Of a DNA stretch of 64,000 bases, positions 20,501 through 31,817 are shown one piece after another. The translations under genes were made by a program, and so were the position numbers. A model generated the notes under the pieces. That model saw only the letters and a list, made by a program, of their open reading frames with translations. It had not been told where the DNA came from and ran no database searches. Origin of the DNA: Poronia punctata (taxonomy: Eukaryota > Ascomycota > Sordariomycetes > Xylariales > Xylariaceae); the NCBI GenBank assembly GCA_022579005.1, contig MU401484.1:1-64000 (forward strand), read 5' to 3'. Positions within the stretch are counted from its first letter, which is position 1. The number at the start of each line of letters is the position of its first letter.

Positions 20501-23500
20501 GAATTATAGCAGGTCGCTACTACTTGTCTCTGCCTCCTTTCCAAGGAACGTCTACCTCCTCGTTCAGGAGTCTGTGTGGAGGCTTGAGCTAGACAGCGGC
20601 CCCCATCAGGTAGACCGCACGTAGTATATGCTCAATACCCGATGGCTAGATACATATCTACATGTTCTGCTGCACAATTTGGATTTTGCTCCGAATCATC
20701 TGAGTTTTGACTCGGCTGCCAACTCACATATACAATCTCCGAATACCTTCATATATGAGCTCCGAAGGGAGTCGGCTTAGACACCGGCCACAGAATATAC
20801 GCATAGGTGTTCATGCCGGCTTACTATTCTGCCCCTGACAGCGATTAGGTACTCGTAGTAGCCAAAAACTGGATGAACAATCATCACCCGTCACCGGCGG
20901 TGCGGTAGACTAGAGTGCGGTGCAATGTGGCGCGCAGTGCTGGTGTGATGCACATGTGGGAATCACCAACTTGTGGAGAGCAAATGTTCGGCGTCCTGAG
21001 TGGATATTACAGGGGGCTCTCCTGAAAGCCGACCTACCTAAGTTAGGTTACCTTGTCGAGAAGATTGAGGAGAATGTGGGCCGGTAATCCTTCAACTAGG
21101 TTTACCTACAGTAGTCTCTCTAACCTACAGCACAGTATAGCATCACGAAGAGGATCGTATGTCGAATGCATACTGTAGAAAGGGTGAAGTAATAACATTT
21201 CCACAGTACCGGGAATACGCAACCGGAACCTAGAAGTACGTGCTAGAGTAGAAGCTATCACCAGCCTAACCTAACCTACTCGTAGACGGCTGGAAGAGGG
21301 GAGGGGGCGAAGATAGGGATGGGATATCATGTATTATTCGTACACGTACATGTTTTTTTCTTATTGCACATTCTGCCCATCACACATTTTACATACACGT
21401 ACCCGTTAATTCTAAGTAAACAACGCAAAGAACAAGAGAACCTTTATATATGCCTTACCTAGGTAAGTAGCCTTACCTACTCGTACATACGTGTACCATT
21501 ACGTATACGCGTAGTAGGATGAGTGCTGAGCCTTGGGTCCTACCATCCACTCCACTATCAATCAGTAAAGGAACCTTGGCTTTATAGCTTGGGAAATTGA
21601 CATTTTTTACGTGTAGGTATCTGTTCGCATCCTTTACGTACCTACATAGCCGTACTCGTAGGCATGTATGTAGGTAAAAAAAAGTAAGACCTCCACTTGA
21701 ATCCTTCAAATGACGTGAGCCGTTAGCCGTAAGCCCTTAGACATTACGCGTATACCTATATCATACACGTACATGCCATCCTTGTTTTGATCTAGGTTTA
21801 GGTATATACCAAGCCGAAACCGTTTATTTGGTAATGGCACGTAGACTACGAGTAGATACATACCTAGCTTATTTTTTGCGGCGTTTTTTCCCCATCTCTG
21901 TATTTTTGCTTTTTTGGGGGGGGTTTCTATCCTGGAACGCAACGCGTATTTCCAAGCTCTTAGATAGATACAGTTAAGCCATCCCTATCATGGCAAGATC
22001 GGCACTTGAATATACGTGTACGTAATACGGATGTATACGTACGTTCGGGGGAAAGGCACGTTTTTAACACGTTGTTTTGGCCTCGTTGAGCGGCCACACA
22101 AACGAAAAATGGAGTAGAGGTAAAACGTTAACTTCCTTTTTGGTACTCGTAGCAAGTTTGAGGGGGGTCTAATGTAGATATGGATGTAGATGTGGGTTTG
22201 TGTTAGTTTTCTCGTCTCCGGATAGCTGGCACCGGCACCGGCACCTTTACCTTTTTACTTGGGGCTTTTGTGAGACTCTTTTGTGTACACGTACACATAG
22301 AATTGTGGCCGCTTTTTATACCACAAACTTAAGTAGGTAGATAGATAAATATACGGATACCTACCTGTTTTGAAAATAGATATATATCTTTACATGCAAG
22401 ATGCTGGGAAAAAAAGGGTTGCTTTTAGTACGATGTTCCGCTCCTTACTCTATCAACAATATCTTATGAGCGAGGAAAAACAAAACGGAACGGCGTTAGG
22501 TGCTAGGGTTTATGTTTTGTACTTTTGACAAAAGTCAATTAACAACTGTTGATTCAAATACCTAAAGAGAAACCGTATATCGATCTGCGTGCGCTTCCCG
22601 CTCCCGCCCCGCCCATTCCTTTTGATTTCGAGTATATAAGTACTAGATAACCTATGCGTAAAGTGTACGAGATATGTAGATACTGAGGCTTTAATATTTG
22701 GTGGCAGCACACGCATAGATATTGGTCTAGGTAGAAGAGCCCAAAGAAGGCCTGCGCAAGATACGACGATATCCTTTCAAAAGTCTTTCGACATTCCACC
22801 TGTCGAATCGCGAGAGAGTCGCGGGGCAGACAAGATACCTAGACAAGGCACTATCTTTTCTGATTTTGTGTCTTGTAGATCTGGGGAATCTGGATTTTCC
22901 GGCTCCGGGGGGTTCTTAACTACGAAAAAAGGGGGGATCTACTCGTATCTATCTACGAGTATGAATTCACTGCGCCGCTAGGTACTCGAATCTACGAGTA
23001 GGGAAAGAAGGGAAAAGGTAAGATACCGTATGAATAGATATACATGTAGATCTGCGAAATTACCTACGCAATATTGCTTGCAGGTACTTAATCTATCTAC
23101 TCGTAAGGGGGAAAAGCCAGTCACCGCAAGCAAAAGTCACGTAATCTAGATAGATACCGTAGATGCCTAGGTTAGGGCTTATTATCGAGATCTTGATATT
23201 ACGCGCATCTCGGCAGGTAGGTAAGCCCAGATCTATTTACTCGTAATTACCTGGCCACCTAACCTACTTACTCAAAGGCGTTCGGCTATGGCGCAAAACA
23301 TCGGGCTCTTGGTATGTAGGTATAAAAAAAGCCACTGACGTCTATCAAAAAGGGGGGGGAAGAGGGGGAGCTTCGCAAGAGTAATATGTAGGTACAGACA
23401 TTTTGGGGCTGTTATATCCTCATTTCCTTTCTTGTTTCAGGAAAAACGTAAAATGTAACTATACGCAACTCCTCTTAAAAATAAAGGAAGGCTGACGTGA

Positions 23501-23838
23501 AGCTGAAGTTCTTCTGTACAACCAAGCGTGCTTTGAGGTAAATTGGACAGGGGTTTCCGGGGGGTTACTTTTTTTGGTTAGATGCATATGTAGGTAAGTA
23601 TATCGCAAGTTTGGCCAATACCTTTGAAACAGCTGAGAAGTCTCCTAATAAAAGTTGGTTGAGCGTTTTTACAGGAAAGGATGGCGGTAGCATCCGCATT
23701 TCCAACGTCTATCTCCCCGTAGGAACGAAGGCAGGGGTGGTCAGTAAGCATAACCAAACCAAACCAAACAAAATACCTACATACAAGTACTATCTATACC
23801 TAACATCTCGGTGAAGGATGCCGGCGGAGTTTCCGTCT

Positions 23839-23869
23839 GTTGGTTGGTTGGTTGGTTGGTTGGTTGGTT
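23839..23869. repeat. (GTTG)n microsatellite
   Basis: Seven consecutive GTTG units form a pure tetranucleotide repeat inside the gene-poor stretch. Confidence 0.95.
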
Positions 23870-26800
23870 TGTGTGATTATTCTTTTTACCTAGGCCAGCC
23901 TAGCTCAGTCCAGCGAATTGGATTGATCCCTTGCGGGCTCCGGGTATCGTCTGAAAAGGAAGACGTAAAAAGGAACATAGGTAGAGATTGGCTTATATGC
24001 GACTCTCGATACTTACATAAGTGCGTTTGTAACGGAATTCAGAGACCGTTCCAATTTATTACGAGTATTATCTAACCTACAAGGGAGGAAGGAAGCAAAC
24101 CAGCCAACGGGAAGTTGCATGTCCGATGATGGGTAGATGCCTTGATAGTCGAAATACGAGTATAATATCCCTTATTAGGTACGGTAAACAAGCGAAATAA
24201 GGTAACAAAGACCTTGTGACTCCCGGGTGTCTTGCCTCGAACAAATAATCATCATTGCTTTCCAGGAAATGGCCACCGCGGCTACCTACCTAAGCAAGGA
24301 GTATGTCATAATCAACGAAAAAAGGTATCATGGTCCCCTAGACAGGTCGCCGACCGGTCTCTTTAATATACACGTACAAACATATTTACCTAACTACTAT
24401 ATGCCGTATTGATATTCTGTGACTTGCCTGGCGCAATATATATGGATAACCATCTGTAAAATGCTCCTCTAATACCGACAAGACGCAACGTTGTACGTGT
24501 ACTACGTATATACGTCCTGTGTATACTGTCCTTTTGATCTTTAGGCGGTCTATAACATACTGGTGTAAGCATGGCGTTTTGGTTTGGCTTTTTATGGCGC
24601 GAACTGGTATTGTGCACGGAATATGTCGTACATATGTGGCTGTGGCTGGGGCAGCTCTTCTTTGGTCAAATTGTCCGGGCTCGAATTGGGGGTTAAAATC
24701 GCAGCTTTCAACTCATTGTAAACATTTGTTAGCTCGTTTGCTTTTCATTCTTTAATGTACGTACTCGCACGTTCGAGTTGATGCCTCGGGTCCTTTGGGG
24801 GTTGAAGTTTCCTTGTGATTTCCCCAGCTCATTACCCCATTTACAGGGTTGGTTTGCACACCTACTCGAGTTACCGACTTGCGGGTTAGCATCACAGATA
24901 CCTACTTAAAGTTGGTTAGCTCACTAGGCTAGAAAGCATAGATGGCGGGTAGGACCGCGCTCCTTGACGATGACACCACCAAAGGAAATGACACCAACGG
25001 GTTGGAAGCGTGAGGTTTAGCCAGCCGAATGGTACCTTTGTAGACATGGCCCACTCGCGTAGGATGCAGACCCCCCAATTTCCTACCTTTTATACCTTCT
25101 CTCCAAGGTAATAATTTTCGACGGTATTAATATGCACTCCCACGAGGCTGGTTTTTAGCATAATATGCTACTGCAGGGCGTTACATACGTAGCAGCCATG
25201 TGCATAGGGAACGTGTTGTAACCATCCACATGTGTCCCTTCGCCTTTTACCGGCAAGAAAAAGTCTGGGGTAAGACTTCTGGAGATATATCCTGGACAAA
25301 TACTATAGGAAGCTAAGGTAACTATCTCTGTGTCTAGTTAGTCGTCGACCCCGGATTCCATCCATCTAACCTAGGTAGCAGCCTACGTTCATGTATTATC
25401 AGGATGAACGGGGAATAGGATTAGGTACTCATTTCGAGGTTTGTGGCACTGTTGCCCCAGACCAGAATTACTCAGTAATCATGTCTCAAACCGGATCCTG
25501 CCATCGAGATTGTTTGCCGTAAAACAAGGTGACAAGGTTAGGCGCGTGCTCGAGAAATTGTCGCTATCGAAAAACAGTATAGGCTAGTGAGGAACGAGGA
25601 ACCGTAGCCTCGTTCATACCTATTCTGGGAAATTTATAGGCAGTAGCGCAGCCCGTTGTCAAGTCAGTGGTGCCGCAGGGTTTTAAGCTGAATTGGTCGC
25701 TCCTGCCATTGTGGGACTTGCATATGGAGATTTTAGGTATTAATGCTATCGTTCAAGAAATTGTCGTGACTTTGTTTGGAACAGTAATCATACAGTATGC
25801 TGTCGATTAGGCTAATGGTTGAGATAAAGATGTGCATCTACCAACACGTACCATGGCAAGAGCTGCCGCGGTACAGGAATCTGTACCATCTTGTCATCTT
25901 GGAGATGGCACTGTCCAAGGCCTCCGAGTCTCTGACGGCAAATTCGATATTGTGGCATTGGGTTTCGAATCCGTATATTACGTGTGAACCTTGTCCGGCA
26001 GAATACTCGTGGGCAGGAAACGCACCTTCCCAGCGTCTTGTAACCTCACGGAAAACAAATAACTGTGGACTTACACATGAGGAAAGGGCCATGCTGATCA
26101 CAACTCGAAAACGGGTAGAATTGGCCGGATTTTTGGCCGGATCCTGCTCGACATTCCAAGATAAGGCCGGTGGACCCAAGATTGTTCTTCTTCTGGAAGT
26201 CAAGGCGTTCGGTCTCGTCTCGAGATAAAGGTCAGTATTAATGTAAAATTACGTTGCCTATTGCTTTTACGTCATATGTATATCTGCCTGAAAGAGGCGG
26301 GCGATTTCTAAAGAGGGTACTTTATGAGGCAGCCACAATATACTCATCTGTAGGCACTTGGTTTGGGAATACGGGCGTAGCCGGCATAATTTGAGGTCTG
26401 GTTGCCAATGGTCTTCGAAGCAGGCGTGGCAGGTTATCGACGGCAAATCGGCAGCGATGAAAACTTCTTCAGCAGTGGCAGCCCAAGCCACACACTGTAG
26501 GGGAAAGAATCGGGTAGGAAAAATGGATAAGTACGAGTACGTTGGCGAAGAAAACGCAAAAAGAAACAAACCCACAACCAGGCCTGACCCAGAGCACAAC
26601 AGAACCACGCGTGCCACGGTCTACTCGTACGTCTCTACAAAGTAAGTAGTTGGTTTGCTTCTGGAAACACGATAGGACGCACGCCATGCGGGGAATGTTA
26701 TACACGTACTCGTAGTTGGCTTTTTAACGTGACTAGTTGTGGCTTGACCTCGGTAGGGCAACGTTCTGACGCGACAAATGTGATAATAACACACGAGCCA

Positions 26801-28277
26801 GCGATTTCTAAACCAATGATACACATCGCGGGGGTAATAAGACGGCACCTTTTGACACGAACTAGAACACGGTAGTGGATTTATACTGTAAGGAGACGCG
26901 TAGGAAATAGTCAACCAATAGACTACCACTGTTATACTCGCAGAGTTGCTGGACAAGGGCGTGTACGTGTAAGGACCCGTAGATGGAACGACGCGGTTCA
27001 GATTCTGGCGTTTGGCTTTTGTTAGTACCTACTCGTCAGCACCATCACTTTAGCGTCCTAGGACTGCATCTGTGGGTTTCCAAGGGCAGAACCAAGGGGT
27101 TCCTGTCGTGCCTGGAGTCCAATTAGCTACAGTAGCTCGGAGGGGGTTGAAACCCCATTGGCTTGAACGCACGTAAGGTTTCACAGTGCTCGTAGCTACC
27201 ACCTAGCTACAGGTGCAAAGTTTTTGCAGCTGGTGGGGAGGGGGGCGTCGTGCCTGGTTCCTGCATTTCTGGAGAAATACATATCACCTATCTCCTACTG
27301 AACGCGGCTGATAATCAGCAAAAGGAGCGGCGTGCTTGGCCCTTTTAGCAAAGGATAAGCACCACATGCAAAAGGCATGTACAGCATATCATATATGTAT
27401 GTGTAGCCAATTCATATGCTGCACCCTATCTGTTGCATAATATTAGTGATATCAACCGGGTAGGGCGGTAGAATGATCCTGGAGTTATCCCGACAGATTG
27501 GCCCTCCGACGCTTGACTGACTTGCCCGCCTTTTTACACTCACCTTACAAAATCTTGAAACGAGGTTGGGACCTACGAGTACACGAATCATTGGTGGTGA
27601 GGGGTAGCAAATGCCGCCTCTCTTTTACGGAGGGCGTCTTAGAAAGCCCGATCATCAAGGAAGTTCGTAGGCTCTAGGAGGTCCGAGTAGGTATTGTTTG
27701 TTGATAATAGCGGCGCTGATAGTTGTTATTTAGTGTGTAGTGCGGACCTATTGGTATTGGTGCTTACATGTACAGTATGTGGTCACTACCACTATCGGTG
27801 CATACATGATACGAGTATCTCCCTTTGTGACCCTATCTCGGGTTTGTCTCTTGCAAGTTACCACCGCTTGGTGACCGGAAACCACCCGACGATCCGGAGA
27901 AGAAAACAGGTCGGGACTCTAGTATGCAGGGCACCAGAGCCGTCACATCGGGACAGGTGCAAGCAATGCCATTGGTGCACAAGTCTCCCTGCAAGTCCTG
28001 CACCTGGAGAGTCAGTGCAGGCAACATCAATCCAAATTGGAATACCTACCTTTGAATCATTGCATTTCATAAGAATTTGGGTCTGTTCTTCAATTTCCGA
28101 TTCGCCGGGTAGGCATAAAACCGAACCTGTTGCCATCTACGGAAGGCCAAAGTACTGTCTTGCTTTGTGCAACTAGGTATGCAAGGTGAATACTTCAGCT
28201 TGCTTGAGTTTGGAATTGTCCACTTCCAACATATTGATGACTCCTCGGCCCTCAGAAAAAGCTTCTTCGCACCTGTT

Positions 28278-28296
28278 CAGATATTGAAAATATCTG
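28278..28296. repeat. Short perfect hairpin
   Basis: CAGATATT-GAA-AATATCTG forms an 8-bp stem with a 3-nt loop. It lies within the interval where a possible split minus-strand gene was noticed. No terminator-like T run follows, so no role is assigned. Confidence 0.6.
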
Positions 28297-31200
28297 ACCT
28301 GCCTGGATTATTTCTTACCTTTGTTCTCCTGCCGGTTTGAGTGACAACAGCCGTGGTACACATGTGATTCGGACTCTAAGCTCGCAAGGCACGCCTTATC
28401 TATCATTATTAGCCAAAGATGCATGTCATCACACTCTGCCCTCTGTCGTCCTTGGAGATAGGTAGTATTGCTATTACTATTTGCATCATAAAGAGTAGCA
28501 CGGCCGAAATCAAAGGTACGTGTAGGTACCATTCGTTAGTTTCACGTCTTCACATCTCCTAGTGTAGTAGAAGATAGGTATCTACAACGTACGAGTAGAG
28601 CTTAAAGTTCCAAGTCGGCTTCTAGAAGAAACCGACCAGGCTACTAAGGTAGTACTAGCCTACACAATAGGAATGGTTTGCGAAAGAATCTAAACCTCAA
28701 AAGGATAAGCGGGTTCCACCGGAGTGGTGTTCTTTACGTTATAGGTAAGGCTATAGTACTACTACGAGTACACTACACAGTACAGTACATATGCATAATG
28801 CGTTTATGTAGGGCTTGTCACGTTCTTTTGATGCAAGTTCCAACTTTATTCAGCATTTAGGTGGCAGGTGAGCCCAGGCGAATCCAGATAAAGGTGGGGC
28901 GAGGCACGATTATGAAGAGCACACAATCCAACAAGAGTCAAACTTTACAAGAGGTAGGACTTGAATAGGTATTGCAAAGGTTGCAAGACCCACGGTACAA
29001 CTACCCATACATCATCGCCCCAGGCCCCAACAAGATTATAGGCATCTACTAGTAATATGTGTACTACTCGTAATGCTAAGTACATGTATCTTCTAACCTG
29101 GAAAATATAATCCACTATTACCAGTCGTTACGAGCACGTTTTGCACCAGATGGAGCTCGTGTGTAGCGTGTTTTATAGTCTGGGAGGGGATGGGCCTCGC
29201 CCCCTCCCGTCCCTCCTACTGCAGGTAGAGGTCGGCGACAGTGTACAGAGACGAAGCGAGTCGAATTGCCTGGGGTAGAGACGATACTGCTCCGCGTCCA
29301 TGCCGGCCCTAGCGTATTGTCGTAGAATCTCCCGCACGAAGGGTTTCTCATTCTGGTGGGCAAGTAAACCACAGTCCGGGGCCTCGGCACCTCAACTACC
29401 TACTCCAGAAAGAATGTCAGCAAGAGTTTTACACGTATTACGCAAGGGTACCTGAAAAACGGATTCCGATTTCCATTCTAGCAAAGGTCGACTAATTACA
29501 CGTAAATTTGAAGTAAGTACTTCTCCGCGCGTACCTGCATAAGCTTAACCTCCTTGTGCTTGTCCTCTGTGGAACACGCGAGGGACGACAGAACGAAACG
29601 ACAACCTAGCTGAAACGTCCATTACGAGCTCCACCTTACGAAGATCGACAACAAGTCCCTCAATTGCGATCACTACTCAGGAAGTAGACTCTAGAAACGC
29701 TAAAAACACAAGAGAAGGGATATAGAGAAGAGGTGCTGGATTCTTTCGCCTACCGAGCATACCCTGAGTGGTTGCAACGAATTGATACCAGCACAGAACC
29801 ATAATAGACATAAAAATACTATCTATCCCAAGGACGCAGGTCCAACGTCATAACCGCCCTGCACGAGCGAATTACTATCTATATTCTTTGCCCGATTCGA
29901 TTTCTCTGCCCGAGTGATTCGATTCGGCGTTGGGTTAACGAAGATAACTGCTTCTGGAAGCTATTGGAGTGCTATACGTTTTGCACGTGAAGCGCGCTGG
30001 CTCGTCTGCTACCATCCCGTTGTTCTCTTCACCAAATACCTAAGAGGTGAGTTCCATGTCGGTCCTCGTTTATGTTTCTCTCTGTTTTCGACAAAATCGG
30101 CTCGGCACCGGAAAACGTTCAGTTTGTCTACGGAATTATATCTCTCGAACAACCAACGTCTTGTTCCTCCCGATAAACCCCATGAAGATCATGTATCAGA
30201 TAGTCTTCAGCTCTTCAGCTATGCATAAAATGGGGTCTCATCACATCTGTTGTTACCCTTGCATGCCCATCAGGGTCATTTCCCCAGTGGGGTCAGGATA
30301 TTGCGTGCGGTTTAGTAGGCTATGGAACTTTTGGTTTGCTTGCTACTCCAACACGGAACGAACCTTGTTGAGCTCGAAACAACGACAGTGATTGGGCCTA
30401 CTCGCCATTCTCTCTTGCCTCGCTGCAGGTCTTGGCTGCCAAGACTGCATTACCTCGTGGGCGTCTTTTGTTCATCCCCTGATAGGTACCAAAGACCTTG
30501 TGCATGCATAGGTATATCAACCTAGGTCCAATTATGTGCAGCAAGGAATTATGTAAGACAACAGGAAGATGATCCCGAGTGCCCGAAGTTTGATGGCACA
30601 CTTTCTTGGTACCATTGGGATGGATGCATTGGCACAAAGTTGTTCCACCTACTATTTTTGCGATGTACGCACATTACATCAGCCTTTCTATTTTTTGTTA
30701 ACTCTTCTCCAGCGCTTTTCTTACATGCATTCCTTTCCGCTCTTTGGACTACTGTGACATCAGCGATGCTGATCTGAATTTCCCCCAGGCGGCTTACTAC
30801 GAACCCATCGAGGGAACTCATCAAGCCGAGAGTGTGTGGGCTAACTGTTGCTGGACATTCTGCCATCTGCCATCTGCCATCGCTCATCCCTCATCGACCT
30901 GGGAAGAAACCGACACCTTCTTCCGGAAACTGCACCGATCGAAGCTTGCAGATCAGGAAACCATCTGGGGTATACTTGATCGACTCCAACAACGGTATTA
31001 CTATCATTTAGTCCTGGCTCCTTTGCCAAATTCCAAAACTGAGGTTTGGCGTTTGCGCCGAAGTCCAACCTTTACCCTCGATTACCGGATAAGAAAGAAA
31101 GTACCTACGAGACAGAGAGGGCGAAAGCTTAACCTGAACCGTTAGGCTTACTCGATTACCTTTCTTACCAGCGTGGCGTACGTTGTGATCACAAGTGCTC

Positions 31201-31817
31201 GGCTGTATTGTTATTGAGCCCAAGAAGGTAGCATTGGCACCGAAGGAAAGATACGGCGGCCGATTTCTTCTTTTTTTACTTTTTTTTTCTTGAGCTCTAC
31301 CGAGCTTCTCGACACGTTGCCGTCACCCACGGACTTGCAGACACTCAAGATTGGTCAATTTCACCCACATCCACACTTGCACCCACCCACACTCTAGAGC
31401 CCAGAATAGGTATCTCCCCTGGCAGCTTGACCCCTGGTCCTTGCAACATACCCCTGGCTCCAGCTCCCCCCCGGCGCGCACTTGCATAACGGCCAAGAAA
31501 AACCTGCAGGGGTGCCCGACCACTCTCATCTTGTCAGTGCCAATACCGGGACAATTTTATATCCATAGTCAATTTCCTGTTACGTCCCCACAGCCTACCT
31601 CCACAAGGTTTGGGTATCTGGCTCACAGACTCGTCCTCTTCTTGCTCGGCTATTCCCTCTTTCACCCAGCTTGCAACGCTTATCTGCAAGCCCTCACGAT
31701 AATTGGGAACGACGTTGTTGGTGTGGCCGAAGCCAGGAATGGGCTGAGCGGCCAATATATCGAACAACGGCATCGGAGAAGTTACAATAGAGGTGCCAAT
31801 AGGACACAGGATATAAC

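Larger units (their letters stand above)
15245..31817. other. 16.6-kb stretch without a recognisable gene
   Basis: Base composition is ordinary, not AT-rich, yet no frame longer than about 160 codons occurs until the 5' leader of the next gene and none shows a known domain. The stretch is dense in TACTCGTA/TACGAGTA and TACACGTA/TACGTGTA 8-mers, mostly between 20.8 and 29.1 kb, and in short TACCTACC/GGTAGGTA tracts. Two minus-strand intervals (25838-26228 and 27833-28532) look weakly protein-like and are described as findings. The end (about 31260-31817) is pyrimidine-rich and is probably promoter and 5' leader of the CRIB gene. Genes with many tiny exons or non-coding RNAs cannot be excluded. 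Confidence 0.6.
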
